From an uncultured Neomegalonema sp. (lineage in GTDB: Bacteria > Pseudomonadota > Alphaproteobacteria > Rhodobacterales > Rhodobacteraceae), in assembly GCA_937911325.1 (NCBI GenBank), contig CALDSD010000015.1, forward strand, positions 32,883 to 96,882: a stretch of 64,000 nucleotides of DNA, in the 5' to 3' direction. A program made the position numbers and the translations under genes. Each line of letters opens with the position of its first letter. The stretch's first letter is position 1. Under the pieces are notes generated by a model, which saw nothing but the letters and a program-made list of their open reading frames with translations, ran no database searches and was not told where the DNA came from. Positions 25,723 to 36,667 of this stretch are shown here, piece after piece.

Positions 25723-28700
25723 TTAAGCGGCTGGGAAGTAGGATTGCAATGGGGCTACGTCTAGCCCCCCCGATGTCGCTTCGTCACGTAAGTTCTCAAT
25801 TGCGCGCACCGCGGCCGCGGCGCCGGCGGCCGTCGTATAGTACGGCATCTTCCGGTTGAGCGCGGTCGCCCGAATGTCGAAGCTATCTCGCAACGATTGA
25901 GCGCCTTCGGTGGTGTTGAAAACCAGAGAAATCTCGCCGTTCTTCATGAGATCGACGATATGTGGTCTGCCTTCGAAGACCTTGTTGACCCGCTTGGTCT
26001 CCACGCCGTTTTCAATCAGAAAGGACGCTGTGCCATCCGTTGCAACGATGGAAAACCCGAGTTGTTTCAGTCGTTTGGCCGAGTCCAGTATGGTGGTCTT
26101 GTCGCTGTCTTTCACCGAGATGAAGACAGCGCCGTCATTCGGCAATGTCACGCCGGCGCCCAGTTGGCTCTTTAGAAACGCGCGGTTGAAGCCTCGGTCG
26201 AGCCCCATAACCTCGCCGGTCGAGCGCATTTCGGGTCCAAGGATCGTATCGACGCCGGGGAAACGCGCGAATGGAAGCACCGCTTCCTTAACGGCGACAT
26301 GGTCTTTGGGCGCCGGAATGGGCGCAAAGTCTGAAAGCGATTCGCCAGCCATGATCCGTGCGGCGATCTTGGCGATCGGCCGTCCCACAGCTTTCGCGAC
26401 GAACGGCACCGTGCGAGAGGCCCGCGGATTCGCTTCGAGAACGAAAATCTCGCCATCCTTCACAGCGAACTGAATGTTGATAAGTCCGCGGACGTCCAAC
26501 CCTTCGGCCAGAGCCACGCTTTGCGCTTCGATCTCTGCGATCGTCGCATCGGGCAGGGAAAAGGGCGGCAGCGAGCAGGCGCTGTCGCCAGAATGCACGC
26601 CGGCCTCTTCGATATGCTCCATAACGCCCGCCACGCGAACGGTTTCGCCATCCGAGAGCGCGTCGACATCGATCTCGATTGCTCCGGACAGATAACTGTC
26701 GAGCAGCACCGGGCTCGCTCCGGAGACTTCAACGGCCTCGTTGATGTAGCGCTCGAGGCCGTCGCGGTCGCGCACGATCTCCATACCGCGCCCCCCTAGC
26801 ACGAAGGAGGGGCGGATCACCAATGGATAGCCGATCTTCTCAGCGACGGCGTGCGCTTCCGCAGGCGAGCGCGCGGTGCCGTTGAGGGGTTGCTGCAACC
26901 GCAGTCGCGCCAAGAGCTCCTGGAACTGTTCGCGGTCCTCAGCGAGGTCGATCGAATCGGGCTGGGTGCCAAGAATTGGGATGCCCGCGGCCTCCAGGGC
27001 TCGCGCAAGCTTCAGAGGCGTCTGTCCCCCGAACTGCACGATGACCCCGTGGAGGGTCCCGTTGGAGCGCTCTTTTTCAATGATCTCGACGACGTCTTCC
27101 GGGGTCAGCGGTTCAAAGTAGAGGCGGTCTGACGTGTCGTAATCGGTGGAGACCGTCTCGGGGTTGCAATTGACCATCACCGTTTCGTAGCCGGCGTCCG
27201 ACAGTGCAAAACATGCGTGGCAGCAGCAGTAGTCGAACTCAATGCCCTGACCGATCCGGTTCGGACCGCCGCCGAGGATAACGACTTTCTTGCGGTCGCT
27301 CGGCCGGGCCTCGCACTCTGTGCCCCCCATGTGCCCGACTTCGTATGTCGAGTACATATACGGGGTCTGTGCTTCGAACTCGGCGGCGCAGGTGTCGATC
27401 CGTTTGTAAACCGGACGCACGTCGAGCGCCTTGCGCACATCGCGGACGGCGATCTCGGGCATGTTGGCGAGCTTGGCCAGACGCGCGTCCGAGAAACCCA
27501 TCTGCTTGAGCAGATGGAGGCGCGGCGCCTCGTCGGGCAGACCGTTTTCAATGACCGATGCTTCGGCCGAAACGATCTCGTCAATCCGCTCGAGGAACCA
27601 AGGATCAAACTTTGTCGCCCGGTGAACAGCTTCAACGGTCATGCCCTCGCGCAGAGCCTGCGCCGCGGCGCGAAGCCGGTCCGGGGTTTGCTCGGAGAGT
27701 TTGCGGACCACGGCTTCTCGCCGGTCTTCCGGCGACATCTCGACATTCTCTGGCGCGATCTCGATCTCATCGAGGCCTGTGAGGCCGGTTTCCATCGACC
27801 TCAGCGCCTTCTGCAGGCTTTCATGGAAACTGCGGCCGATCGCCATGACCTCGCAGACCGCCTTCATCGCGGTGGTCAGTTCGGGCTTGGCCCCGGGAAA
27901 CTTCTCGAACGCGAAGCGCGGGATTTTCGTCACCACGTAGTCGATGCTCGGCTCAAAGCTCGCCGGCGTGACCTTGGTGATGTCGTTGTCGAGTTCGTCG
28001 AGGGTGTAGCCGACCGCAAGCTTCGCGGCGATCTTTGCGATCGGGAAGCCCGTCGCCTTTGACGCCAGGGCCGACGAGCGCGAAACGCGCGGGTTCATCT
28101 CGATCACGACCATCCGGCCGTCGGCGGGGTTGACCGCCCACTGCACGTTCGAGCCGCCGGTCTCAACCCCGATCTTGCGCAGAACGGCGATCGAGGCGTT
28201 GCGCATCATCTGGTATTCTTTGTCGGTCAGCGTCAGCGCGGGCGCGACGGTGATCGAGTCGCCCGTATGCACGCCCATCGGGTCGACGTTCTCGATGGAA
28301 CATACGATGATCGCATTGTCCGCCTTGTCGCGGACGACCTCCATCTCGAATTCCTTCCACCCCAACAGGCTTTCGTCGATCAGGATCTGAGCAACCGGCG
28401 AGGCCTCCAATCCGCTGCGGCAGATGGTTTCGAAATCCTCGCGGTTGTAGGCGACGCCGCCGCCGGTGCCGCCCAGAGTGAAGGCGGGGCGGATGATCGC
28501 CGGCAGCCCGATGTCTTCGAGAGTGTTCAGCGCCGTCGACATGCCCGCGGCGTAATCGAACGAGCCGTCTTCTTTCTTCGGCGCGGTGACGATCGAGGCG
28601 CGGGGGTTCTCCAACCCGATCTCGTCCATCGCCTTTCGGAACTTGTCGCGATCTTCGGCCTTCTCGATCGCCTCGCGGTCCGCGCCGATCAACTCGACTC

Positions 28701-29034
28701 CGAATTTCTCGAGCACGCCCATGTCGGCCAGCGACATCGCGGTGTTGAGCCCTGTCTGTCCGCCCATCGTCGGAAGAATCGCGTCCGGCCGCTCCTTCTC
28801 GATGATCTTCGCGACGATCTCTGGAGTGATCGGCTCGATGTATGTGGCGTCCGCAAGCTCCGGATCGGTCATGATCGTGGCCGGGTTGGAGTTCACCAAT
28901 ACGACCCGGTAGCCCTCTTCCTTGAGGGCTTTCACCGCCTGTGCGCCCGAGTAGTCGAACTCGCACGCCTGTCCGATCACGATAGGACCGGCGCCGATGA
29001 TCATGATGGAAGAGAGGTCTTCACGTCTGGGCAT
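25723..29034 (-). CDS. carB: Carbamoyl-phosphate synthase large subunit
   Basis: The enzyme makes carbamoyl phosphate from bicarbonate, ammonia (from CarA) and two ATP, for arginine and pyrimidines. The 1103-residue length covers both ATP-grasp synthetase halves, the oligomerisation domain and the C-terminal allosteric MGS-like domain. The ATG at 29034 ([17 protein letters not shown]) is the family start. A further 131 codons are open upstream but are not coding. Both halves show the [13 protein letters not shown] / [12 protein letters not shown] nucleotide segments. carA is not in the window. Confidence 0.97.
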   Translation of the reverse strand: MPRREDLSSIMIIGAGPIVIGQACEFDYSGAQAVKALKEEGYRVVLVNSNPATIMTDPELADATYIEPITPEIVAKIIEKERPDAILPTMGGQTGLNTAMSLADMGVLEKFGVELIGADREAIEKAEDRDKFRKAMDEIGLENPRASIVTAPKKEDGSFDYAAGMSTALNTLEDIGLPAIIRPAFTLGGTGGGVAYNREDFETICRSGLEASPVAQILIDESLLGWKEFEMEVVRDKADNAIIVCSIENVDPMGVHTGDSITVAPALTLTDKEYQMMRNASIAVLRKIGVETGGSNVQWAVNPADGRMVVIEMNPRVSRSSALASKATGFPIAKIAAKLAVGYTLDELDNDITKVTPASFEPSIDYVVTKIPRFAFEKFPGAKPELTTAMKAVCEVMAIGRSFHESLQKALRSMETGLTGLDEIEIAPENVEMSPEDRREAVVRKLSEQTPDRLRAAAQALREGMTVEAVHRATKFDPWFLERIDEIVSAEASVIENGLPDEAPRLHLLKQMGFSDARLAKLANMPEIAVRDVRKALDVRPVYKRIDTCAAEFEAQTPYMYSTYEVGHMGGTECEARPSDRKKVVILGGGPNRIGQGIEFDYCCCHACFALSDAGYETVMVNCNPETVSTDYDTSDRLYFEPLTPEDVVEIIEKERSNGTLHGVIVQFGGQTPLKLARALEAAGIPILGTQPDSIDLAEDREQFQELLARLRLQQPLNGTARSPAEAHAVAEKIGYPLVIRPSFVLGGRGMEIVRDRDGLERYINEAVEVSGASPVLLDSYLSGAIEIDVDALSDGETVRVAGVMEHIEEAGVHSGDSACSLPPFSLPDATIAEIEAQSVALAEGLDVRGLINIQFAVKDGEIFVLEANPRASRTVPFVAKAVGRPIAKIAARIMAGESLSDFAPIPAPKDHVAVKEAVLPFARFPGVDTILGPEMRSTGEVMGLDRGFNRAFLKSQLGAGVTLPNDGAVFISVKDSDKTTILDSAKRLKQLGFSIVATDGTASFLIENGVETKRVNKVFEGRPHIVDLMKNGEISLVFNTTEGAQSLRDSFDIRATALNRKMPYYTTAAGAAAAVRAIENLRDEATSGGLDVAPLQSYFPAA

Positions 29035-29332
29035 TTGGGTCCTCGAAACCGTCGTGTCGCCTGAAACTGCTCGCGCGCTCGTCGTCGCGTCCACGTTCAA
29101 GGGGGCGCGCAAGGAGCACGGGGTCTGGGCAAAATTGCGAGGGTTATACGCGCCGCGCGCGCGGACGCAAGGACGGCGTCGCGGTCGGTGGTCGTCAGAC
29201 GACTGTCGCGATTTCGCCGCACCCGATCGCCGCTGCGCCGTCTTTGTCGAAATTTCATCGGCCTCGATGCCGAAAGTGGTTAATTCTTTTGCATCGCGCG
29301 GGGAGGCGCAGATCAAAATGCTGGGGGACCCT
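29035..29332. other. Divergent spacer between carB and a lipoprotein gene
   Basis: About 300 bases with no convincing gene. It must carry the promoters for carB (minus) and the lipoprotein gene (plus). A GC-rich tract near 29145-29180 contains several short CG-rich inverted repeats but no defined terminator or riboswitch that I can name. Confidence 0.4.
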
Positions 29333-30292
29333 ATGTCCAGAATGCGCGTCTTAGGACGGTCGCGAGTCGCCGTCACTTTCGCAGCCGGCCTCGTCGCCTT
29401 GACTGGGTGCGCATCCACGGAAGACACATTCTTTCTCGAGACGATCGAGCTTCAGGGCGGCGAACTGTTTTTGAAGAAAGACGATGAGGCGGGCGAACCC
29501 TCGCCGCAGCTCAAAGGGGTTTCGGTCGACGCGAAGCAGCGTTTCGTCTGGTCGCCCGAGGTCCCGATCCGTCAACCCGTCGCAGTCTCTCAGGGCGGTT
29601 ACTCGGAATATGAAGTGAAACCGCGCTCGATCGTTTGCGCAGAACCGTCGCCGGACGCGGCGTCGGCGATCGCAGCCGAGATCGGCGCTGCGGTGAAAGC
29701 GAAAGCGGGACAGGCGCTCCCGGGCGCTGCGGTGGACGCCAGCTTTGAGCAGAACCTCACAGAGAGCGTTCAAAACATCAGCCAGCGGACTCAAACCATC
29801 CAGCTCATGCGCGACACGCTCTACCGAGCTTGCGAAGCATATGCGAATGGCGCGCTCGACTCGTTCGGCTACGCCATGATCCTGAGCCAGTTTGACGTGT
29901 TCATGGTGCAGCTCCTGGGCATCGATGCGCTTGGAAACGGAACGAAGCGCCGCGGACCCGGAGGGCCAGGCGGCCATGGCGGCGGCGGCCGCGGAGCGGC
30001 GTACGACGGGATCAACAACATCGTGCAGTCCTCGATGCTGGGCACAACGAACCCGGCGCCGGGGCGCGTGACGCGAACAGCTTGTCTGATGTGGTTCGCG
30101 CAACATCCGCAGATCAAGATCCGCCGCGTCGGCGGCGTCGCTGAAATCGTCGGCCAGGATGTGCCGGTGATCGCCGATCTGTGCCTGCGCGTGGTGGAAA
30201 GCGCGATCAACGTCGAGAGGGTGCAGCAGGCCCGCCAGGCCGGCGCCACGCCGCAACAGGTGCAAGACCTGTACGACGCGCTGGCTCAGTAG
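29333..30292 (+). CDS. Lipoprotein, paralogue of the gene at 502
   Basis: A 319-residue protein with a signal peptide and lipobox ALTGC (Cys26). The ATG at 29333 follows GGGGGA at five bases; starts at 29318 or 29342 are possible. The core has V-C102-A-E-P-S-P-D-A and, 65 residues later, YRAC167EAYANGAL, the same pattern as the lipoprotein at 502-1050. A Gly-rich linker (about 205-225) follows, then a C-terminal domain with another Cys pair (ACLMWF and DLCLRV). It is divergent from carB. The function is unknown. It differs from its paralogue by this extra C-terminal module. Confidence 0.78.
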   Translation: MSRMRVLGRSRVAVTFAAGLVALTGCASTEDTFFLETIELQGGELFLKKDDEAGEPSPQLKGVSVDAKQRFVWSPEVPIRQPVAVSQGGYSEYEVKPRSIVCAEPSPDAASAIAAEIGAAVKAKAGQALPGAAVDASFEQNLTESVQNISQRTQTIQLMRDTLYRACEAYANGALDSFGYAMILSQFDVFMVQLLGIDALGNGTKRRGPGGPGGHGGGGRGAAYDGINNIVQSSMLGTTNPAPGRVTRTACLMWFAQHPQIKIRRVGGVAEIVGQDVPVIADLCLRVVESAINVERVQQARQAGATPQQVQDLYDALAQ

Positions 30293-30295
30293 GCC

Positions 30296-31207
30296 TTACA
30301 GGGCGAGGCCGCCCGTCGCGCGCAGGAGCAGCAGGACGCCCAGCACCACCAACGCGACGCCGAACAGGTCGCGAGCGCTTGGGCGCTCCCGGAACACGAA
30401 CGCCGAGACAAGGACCGTGAACAGGATCTCCACCTGACCCAGCGCGCGAACATGCGCGACAGGCTCCAGCGTCATTGCGGTGAACCATCCGGCCGAGGCC
30501 GCGGCCCCGCAGAATCCTACGAGCAAACCGGGCCGCCATGCGGCGCCGACCGCTCGGAGTTCTTTGGGCGCGCGCCACGCCATCCAAGCGCCCATCAAAA
30601 CCGTCTGCACGGCGGTCGCGGCCGCCAGGGTCGTGGCGGCGCGGATCATCGCATCCCCTTCGGTGAGCGACAGCGAGGCGGCGCGATAAGCCGCGGCCGA
30701 GACGCCAAACAGCGCGGCCGAGCCCAACCCCAGAAGCGCTGCAGGGCCGAGATAGCGCCGAAGGCCGGAGCCGTCTCCGCCAGGTTTCCAGCTCATGAGC
30801 ACGACGCCCGCGACGCCGACCGCGATCGCCAAGGACGCCACCGCACTTGGCGCCTCTCCCAGCAGCACTGCGCCGAACACGGCGGCCTGAATCGGCTCCG
30901 TCTTCGAATAGGCCGTGCCGACCGCGAAGTTCTCGTGGGAAAAGCTGGCCAGCAACGCAGCCGTCGCCAGGATCTGCGCGATCGCGCCCAAGGTGAGGAA
31001 CAGCGCCCATGGCGCCGTCGGGCCGGGGATCGCGCCTTGCCATGACCAAACCGCTGCGGCGTAGAGCGCTGCGAAGGGAAGGCCAAATCCAAACCGGACG
31101 AAGGTGGCGCCGGCGCCGCCCAACCGGCCTTTCAGCATGCGTTGCAAAGCGGACCGTGCGTTCTGCAGAAACGCGGCGGCGATCGTGATGAGGACCCAAG
31201 CTTCCAT
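30296..31207 (-). CDS. EamA/DMT-family transporter
   Basis: A 303-residue inner-membrane protein with about ten hydrophobic helices arranged as two EamA halves, in the drug/metabolite transporter superfamily. The second half ends with LGQVEILFTVLVSAFVFRERPSARDLFGVALVV-type sequence, typical of the family. The substrate is unknown. It converges with the lipoprotein gene with a three-base gap and is divergent from the KefB-type gene. Confidence 0.9.
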   Translation of the reverse strand: MEAWVLITIAAAFLQNARSALQRMLKGRLGGAGATFVRFGFGLPFAALYAAAVWSWQGAIPGPTAPWALFLTLGAIAQILATAALLASFSHENFAVGTAYSKTEPIQAAVFGAVLLGEAPSAVASLAIAVGVAGVVLMSWKPGGDGSGLRRYLGPAALLGLGSAALFGVSAAAYRAASLSLTEGDAMIRAATTLAAATAVQTVLMGAWMAWRAPKELRAVGAAWRPGLLVGFCGAAASAGWFTAMTLEPVAHVRALGQVEILFTVLVSAFVFRERPSARDLFGVALVVLGVLLLLRATGGLAL

Positions 31208-31391
31208 TTATCCTGCGTCCATTCCCCAGCGGCCCGTTGTCCGTCGATCCAGAACATAATCGCCGCGCTCTAGACCGTTTCCGAAATCAGTGCGAGCGCG
31301 GCGTTGCATGCTGCGCCTGCGCAATGTGTAGTGGAGAGGTCGCCCGGCGCGACAGAAATCGGCGCAAAGATTCGCCGTGTGAGGAGAGAGA

Positions 31392-33167
31392 ATGGCCAGC
31401 ACAGGCGACATGCAGTTCCTTGAGTCCGCTGCAATCTACCTGGGGGCCGCCGTTGTCGCCGTACCGTTGTTCAAGCGCCTGCAACTGGGGTCGGTGTTGG
31501 GATACCTGGCCGCCGGTGTTTTGATCGGACCCCATGCTCTCGAGCTGATCCCGGAGGCGTCGACCGCGCTGCATGTCGCTGAATTCGGGGTGGTGCTGCT
31601 TCTGTTTGTCATCGGACTGGAGCTGAAGCCCGATCGATTATGGCGCTTGCGCATGGACATCTTCGGTCTTGGGACCGCGCAGGTGGTGGTCTCGGCCCTC
31701 GTTATTGGTTTTGGACTCTGGTTCGCCTCGAGCATCGCCTGGGACTGGCGACTGACAACGACCGAGGCGATTATCGCGGGCGCCGGTTTGGCGCTGTCCT
31801 CAACAGCCTTCGCGGTGCAGCTGTTGCGCGAGAAAGGCGACTTCGCCACGCCCTATGGAGAGCGTTCGTTCGCGGTTCTGCTGTTTCAGGATCTCGCCAT
31901 CGTGCCGCTGATCGCGCTTGCCGCGCTCCTCGCGCCGGCGGTCCCGGGCGAGACAGCCGAGCCCCTGTGGATCGCCATCGGCAAACCCGTCGTCGCGGTC
32001 GTCCTCGTTTATGTGGTCGGCAAGTACGGGATGCGACCGCTGTTTCGCGAGCTCGCCAAGGCGAAAGCAGACGAAGTGTTCACCGCCGCCGCCCTGTTGG
32101 TCGTCGTCGCGTCCGCGCTGATCATGGATCTTGCGGGCCTGTCGATGGCGATGGGCGCGTTCGTCGCCGGGCTGCTGTTGGCGGAGTCCGAGTTCCGGCA
32201 CCAGCTGGAAACCGATATCGAACCCTTCCGGGGTCTTTTAATGGGGCTGTTTTTCATCGCGGTGGGCATGAACATCGACCTCAGGCTCGTCGTGCAGCAG
32301 CTGGGTCCCCTGATCGGAGTCGTAGTGTTCCTGCTGGCGGCGAAAGTGGCGATCCTTTACGCGTTGACGAGGGTTAGCGGCTCGAACCAAAGCGATGCGC
32401 TGCGGGTCGCAGCCACGCTCAGCCAGGGCGGCGAGTTCGGCTTCGTGCTGTTCAGCGTCGGCATGGCCAATGGCGCGATGGGCGTCGCAACCGGGTCGCT
32501 GCTTACGGCGGCGGCGACGCTGTCGATGGCCTTGACGCCTCTGCTTGTCCATTTCGCCGATCGCTCCGCCCTTCCGGCGACGGAGACCGGAGAGGACGTG
32601 CCGGGCGTCGAGTCGGCGCCAAACGCCCCGATCATCATCGCGGGGTTTGGCCGCGTCGGGCAGGTGATCGGCCGGATCCTGCGGCTGCGGGGGTACGATC
32701 TGACCCTGATCGACGCCAGTCCGGAGCGGATCCGGTTGGCGCGCTCGTTCGACAACGACGTTTACTTCGGCGACGCCACCCGCCTCGACGTGCTCGCCAA
32801 CGCCGGCGCGGCTGAGGCGCAAGCGATCTTTCTGTGCATCGACGACCGGGACGGGACCCAGCGCGCCGTGTCCAAGATCAAGCAGCGCTTCCCCAATGTG
32901 AAGCTGATCGTCGCCACCTACGACCGGTTCACGATGATGCAGCTCGACGAGGCCGGGGTTGATCACATCGAGCGTGAAACCTTCGAGGCCGCCATCTCAA
33001 TGACCCGTCGCGGGCTCGAGATGCTCGGCGACAACGAGTCGGTCGACGACCTGATTGAAGAGTTCCGGCGCCGCGACCGCCGTCTGCTCCGGCTTCAATC
33101 CGAGTACGGCGCGCATGAGGGTCTCAAAAAGATGCGTGAAGAATTCACGCTGGAGCGCGAGCGTTAG
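31392..33167 (+). CDS. Monovalent cation:proton antiporter-2 family, KefB type
   Basis: A 591-residue K+/H+ antiporter-type protein. Residues about 1-395 form the twelve-to-thirteen-helix CPA2 transport domain (GYLAAGVLIGPHAL near residue 36, ALSSTAFAVQLL near residue 135). A TrkA-N Rossmann domain with GFGRVGQVIGR follows at about 415-550, and a charged coiled tail ends the protein. It probably effluxes potassium under electrophilic stress, by analogy to KefB/KefC. A metallo-hydrolase gene follows after 14 bases, suggesting one operon. Confidence 0.93.
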   Translation: MASTGDMQFLESAAIYLGAAVVAVPLFKRLQLGSVLGYLAAGVLIGPHALELIPEASTALHVAEFGVVLLLFVIGLELKPDRLWRLRMDIFGLGTAQVVVSALVIGFGLWFASSIAWDWRLTTTEAIIAGAGLALSSTAFAVQLLREKGDFATPYGERSFAVLLFQDLAIVPLIALAALLAPAVPGETAEPLWIAIGKPVVAVVLVYVVGKYGMRPLFRELAKAKADEVFTAAALLVVVASALIMDLAGLSMAMGAFVAGLLLAESEFRHQLETDIEPFRGLLMGLFFIAVGMNIDLRLVVQQLGPLIGVVVFLLAAKVAILYALTRVSGSNQSDALRVAATLSQGGEFGFVLFSVGMANGAMGVATGSLLTAAATLSMALTPLLVHFADRSALPATETGEDVPGVESAPNAPIIIAGFGRVGQVIGRILRLRGYDLTLIDASPERIRLARSFDNDVYFGDATRLDVLANAGAAEAQAIFLCIDDRDGTQRAVSKIKQRFPNVKLIVATYDRFTMMQLDEAGVDHIERETFEAAISMTRRGLEMLGDNESVDDLIEEFRRRDRRLLRLQSEYGAHEGLKKMREEFTLERER

Positions 33168-33181
33168 ATGGAGGGTCGTCG

Positions 33182-33955
33182 ATGAAGATCACCCTCCTTT
33201 GTGAAAACGAAGCCAGCGACATGGTCTGGCTGGCGGAGTGGGGGTTTTCGACCTTTATCGAGTACGGCGATCTTCGGGTCCTGTTCGATCTTGGATACTC
33301 CGACGTGTATCTGCGCAACGCTGCCCATGCCGGGATCGATCTTCAGAGCGTCGACGTGATCGCCTTGTCGCATTTCCACCGCGATCACACGCGTGGGCTC
33401 AAGTTTCATCCTTTCGTCGAGCCGAAGACGCTGGTCATGCATCCGCGCGTTCGAACCGCGGCGCTCAAAACCGACGACCCGGCGATTTTGGCGGATTTCG
33501 CGCAGATCCACGAGATCCTCGCCAACGACTTCGATTTGCGAGAGTCGGCCGAGGCCCTCGAATTCTCGCCAGGCGCGTTCTTTTTGGGCGAGGTGCCGCG
33601 CGTTACGGAGTTTGAGCCCGGCTGTTTCGAAGACGACCCGATGGAGGACGACACGGCGCTGGCGTTTCGGACTGAAAAAGGCGCGGTCGTCGTCTCCGGC
33701 TGTTCACATGCGGGCATCTGCAACATCTGCGAGCACGCCAAGTCGGTCACAGGGCAGCCGCTTTACGCGGTGTTGGGCGGTTTTCATCTCTTGGCGGCTG
33801 AAAACCCTCCGGTCGAGGAGACCATTGGGTATTTCCAAGCTGAAGCGCCGGAAGTGCTGCTGCCCATGCATTGCGTGGACTTTCCGACCCTGGCGCGCTT
33901 TCACACTACTTTTGGTTCTCCAAAGCACGGCGCCGGTTCGGTGATTGAGCTCTGA
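33182..33955 (+). CDS. MBL-fold metallohydrolase
   Basis: A 257-residue metallo-beta-lactamase-fold protein with the metal motif H64-F-H66-R-D68-H69 and later SGCSHAGICN, PGG-like LGGFHL and PMHC segments. It belongs to the group annotated as dihydropterin-ribofuranosyl-aminobenzene-phosphate synthase-like; that name comes from archaeal enzymes and need not reflect its reaction here. Placed 14 bases after the KefB-type gene, it might act on glutathione conjugates, but that is only context. Confidence 0.87.
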   Translation: MKITLLCENEASDMVWLAEWGFSTFIEYGDLRVLFDLGYSDVYLRNAAHAGIDLQSVDVIALSHFHRDHTRGLKFHPFVEPKTLVMHPRVRTAALKTDDPAILADFAQIHEILANDFDLRESAEALEFSPGAFFLGEVPRVTEFEPGCFEDDPMEDDTALAFRTEKGAVVVSGCSHAGICNICEHAKSVTGQPLYAVLGGFHLLAAENPPVEETIGYFQAEAPEVLLPMHCVDFPTLARFHTTFGSPKHGAGSVIEL

Positions 33956-33969
33956 TCGGCCGCTCGCAC

Positions 33970-34000
33970 TTGACTTTTCAGCGGCTTTAGAGCCTATACC
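33970..34000 (+). promoter_or_regulatory. Candidate housekeeping promoter of rpsD
   Basis: TTGACT (33970-33975) is followed after 17-19 bases by CCTATACC (33993-34000), close to the alphaproteobacterial housekeeping pattern. A transcript from here would have a leader of about 150 bases. It includes a nine-base-pair hairpin, CCGCCGGAC / GTCCGGTGG, near 34011-34032, possibly used for S4 autoregulation. Confidence 0.5.
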
Positions 34001-34155
34001 GCGCTTCCGCCGGACGTTTGTCCGGTGGCTGCCGACATCCGAGGCCCGCGCAAGCGGGATCCTGTCGTCCGGAGGAAGATCCGGAAAAGGAGGGTGTCTC
34101 TTGTTTGAACAGCGGGCTTTTTTCGGCCCCACGGTATTGAGAGGAGCTGCGTTCC

Positions 34156-34776
34156 ATGTCGAAACGCACGCAAGCGAAACACAAACTTGACCGCCGTATG
34201 GGCGAAAACATCTGGGGCCGCGCAAAGTCCCCGGTGAACCGCCGTGAGTACGGCCCGGGCCAGCACGGCCAGCGCCGCAAGGGCAAGATGTCGGACTTCG
34301 GCCTTCAGCTGCGCGCCAAGCAAAAGCTCAAAGGCTATTACGGCGACCTGACCGAGAAGCAGTTCCGCCGCATCTACGCCGAGGCCGAGCGCCGTCGCGG
34401 CGACACCGGTGAGAACCTGATCGGTCTGCTGGAGCGCCGTCTGGACGCAGTGGTCTATCGCTCAAAGTTCGTCCCGACCGTTTTCGCGGCGCGTCAGTTC
34501 GTCAACCACGGGCACGTGAAGGTCAACGGTCGCCGGGTCAATATTCCGTCCTATCAGGTCAAGGATGGCGATCTGGTCGAGATCCGCGACAAGTCGAAAC
34601 AGATGACGCTGGTCCTGGAAGCGGTGCAGTCGAACGAGCGTGACGTGCCTGAATATCTCGAGGTCGACCACTCGAAGATGACGACGACTTTCGTTCGCGC
34701 GCCGGGCTTGGGCGATGTGCCGTATCCGGTGCAGATGGAGCCGAACCTCGTGGTCGAGTACTACGCGCAAAACTAA
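34156..34776 (+). CDS. rpsD: 30S ribosomal protein S4
   Basis: S4 nucleates 30S assembly on the 5' domain of 16S rRNA and can regulate translation. The 206-residue protein has the standard N-terminal domain ([14 protein letters not shown], here [10 protein letters not shown]), the QFRRIY segment and the S4 RNA-binding fold ([10 protein letters not shown] through [22 protein letters not shown]). It stands alone with its own promoter and a strong terminator. Confidence 0.98.
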   Translation: MSKRTQAKHKLDRRMGENIWGRAKSPVNRREYGPGQHGQRRKGKMSDFGLQLRAKQKLKGYYGDLTEKQFRRIYAEAERRRGDTGENLIGLLERRLDAVVYRSKFVPTVFAARQFVNHGHVKVNGRRVNIPSYQVKDGDLVEIRDKSKQMTLVLEAVQSNERDVPEYLEVDHSKMTTTFVRAPGLGDVPYPVQMEPNLVVEYYAQN

Positions 34777-34802
34777 GCGACGCAGACGGTACTGGGATCT
34801 TG

Positions 34803-34829
34803 AAAGGCCGGCGGAACGTCCGGCCTTTT
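34803..34829 (+). terminator. Intrinsic terminator after rpsD
   Basis: AAAGGCCGG and CCGGCCTTT form a nine-base-pair stem around an eight-base loop, followed by TCTTTTGTTT on the plus strand. It also separates rpsD from the convergent transporter gene. Confidence 0.85.
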
Positions 34830-34836
34830 CTTTTGT

Positions 34837-35919
34837 TTACTCCGCTGGCGTCGCGGCGAGGCCGCGAGGCGCAGGGGAGCGGCGGTCGATCAGATAATCC
34901 GTCGCCGCTGCGCCCGCCCAGAAGGCGCAAAGGGCGATCCAGGCTGTGAGGGCGAAAGTCGAGCCTCCGGTGACGCCGGCGCCGATGGCGCAACCGCCCG
35001 CCAACATGGCGCCAAACCCCATCAAGGCGGCGCCGATCAGATAGCGCCGCATGTTGGCCGCGCCCTCGAACCCTTGCCAACGCCACTCGCCGAAGATCAG
35101 CGCCGAGATCGCCGCGCCGATCAAAACCCCCGGCACGAGACCGATGTCGAAGTCCCAGGCGCCGTCAAACGGCGTCAGCGTGAACATGAGCACGTCCGCG
35201 GACGGGCCGGAGAATGTCAGGCTTTCAACCGACGTCGGGTCGAATGTCTGCGAGGACAGCGTGTAGGTGAAGGCCCATCCCAGGAACACCGCGAAGCCGA
35301 CCCCGCAGCCGGCCAGAAGCTCAAAGCCCGTGATCCGGTTGCGGATCGCGAAGTACAGCGCGATCATGGTCGCCGCGATCGCCAATGCGACGCCGCCATA
35401 GGTTCCCAGGCCGGTTACGGCCAGAAGATCCGGGTTGGGGCCCGTGGTCACCCACCAACCAGAGATCTCTCTGCGAAGCGGACCCAATAGACCGTAGAGC
35501 GACATTTGCGCGGTAACGGCGAACACGAGACCTGACAACAGGGCTCGCAGGTTTCCGGTCGCGGCCAGCACCAGCAGACGTCCAGGGCAGCCACGCGCGA
35601 GGACCATTCCAGCGCCGAAAGTCAGCCCTCCAAGGAGAGCGCCGGATATCGTGCCCGCCGAGGAGAGCCATCGCGCCTCGCCCAGATCCAACATCCCCGT
35701 GGCGACGCCCGTCTGCACCCATAAGATGGCTGTCGCGAAGCATAGGAGCCAGATGGAGCTTCGCGGCCCAATGGCTCCGCGGGCGAACTCGACAGCGGCG
35801 GCCCGAAGGCAGAAGCGGCTTCGTTGCGCTGATGCGCCATACAGAAGGCCGATAAGCAAGCCTCCAACGGCCGCCGCGCCGCCGTCGCCGGCCCATTCGG
35901 TGAGGAACTCCCAATCCAT
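34837..35919 (-). CDS. YeeE/YedE family thiosulfate or sulfur-compound transporter (TsuA-like)
   Basis: A 360-residue inner-membrane protein with about ten helices and two YeeE repeats. The cysteines used to relay thiosulfate in TsuA are matched by SRFCLRAA (near residue 36), LARGCPGR (near residue 108) and AGGCAIGAGVTG (near residue 310). Import of thiosulfate or another small sulfur compound is therefore likely. No sulfur-oxidation gene lies nearby. Confidence 0.88.
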   Translation of the reverse strand: MDWEFLTEWAGDGGAAAVGGLLIGLLYGASAQRSRFCLRAAAVEFARGAIGPRSSIWLLCFATAILWVQTGVATGMLDLGEARWLSSAGTISGALLGGLTFGAGMVLARGCPGRLLVLAATGNLRALLSGLVFAVTAQMSLYGLLGPLRREISGWWVTTGPNPDLLAVTGLGTYGGVALAIAATMIALYFAIRNRITGFELLAGCGVGFAVFLGWAFTYTLSSQTFDPTSVESLTFSGPSADVLMFTLTPFDGAWDFDIGLVPGVLIGAAISALIFGEWRWQGFEGAANMRRYLIGAALMGFGAMLAGGCAIGAGVTGGSTFALTAWIALCAFWAGAAATDYLIDRRSPAPRGLAATPAE

Positions 35920-36138
35920 TGCTCGCCCCGAAGAGACTTCGTTGATGCCTGAGGTACAATACCGGTCGCTGGGGGCGTCGCCTTGATCTGCGTCACTCGC
36001 CCCCGCTGCGTCTCAACACGACGCAGGGAAAGGCTCTGCGGAATTCCACAGGTTACAACTCCTCGCCCGCGGCCAACATCTTTCAGACGGCGTTCGTGGA
36101 GGATGCAGGATGATGCGCCGACGTCTCAGGAGGGCGCG

Positions 36139-36348
36139 ATGTACGGGCATAGCGTGATGTTCAAGCTGGAGTTGACGCGGCCGAGGCGTTCCCAGGCGCT
36201 CCGCACCGGGTCATTGAGCGAGCGCATCACTTCTGTGGCGCAGGTCGCGCCTTCGGTGCGGTCCGTCGCAGCTGTTCTGATTGCCTGTGCGGCTGCTCTG
36301 GGTCTTATGAGCGCCTCGACATTCGCGGCGGTCGCCTGGCTGGGATAG
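36139..36348 (+). CDS. Small single-pass membrane protein
   Basis: A 69-residue reading frame supported by an exact AGGAGG five bases before the ATG. The N-terminal half is basic and polar (MYGHSVMFKLELTRPRRSQ). One hydrophobic helix runs from about residue 45 to the end. I recognise no family. The reading frame is open further upstream but without a ribosome-binding site. Its small size makes it uncertain. Confidence 0.5.
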   Translation: MYGHSVMFKLELTRPRRSQALRTGSLSERITSVAQVAPSVRSVAAVLIACAAALGLMSASTFAAVAWLG

Positions 36349-36667
36349 CATCCCGGTCTTAACGTTCGCCAGTGCGCGAGATTTGACGCCGCCGCGCGCG
36401 CCCGAGCTGCGGGTGACGAAACGGGGCCCGTTCAAAACAGGCTGGCCGTGTCGCTCGGACCGATTGCGCCCGCGACCGGTCGAAGCGGTCTGAGAACTCT
36501 CGCAGGGTTGGATCAAATCCGGGGGCGGCTCAAGGCTTCGACCACTTCCCCAAGTTTCTTCCATCCCCCCCAGCGCCGAAACTGCTGATGGTTTCGCGTT
36601 CAGAGCGGGTTGCGCTGCGCTGCAGCGTCGTTACGCTTATCCTCAGACCAGCGAAGAGGGGGCGTGA
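36349..36667. other. Spacer before the polyamine-type permease genes, no gene seen
   Basis: About 320 bases between the small membrane protein gene and potH. I looked specifically for the end of a PotG-type ATPase or a binding-protein gene and saw neither. No clear terminator or promoter stands out. AGAGGGGG just before 36668 serves potH. Confidence 0.45.
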
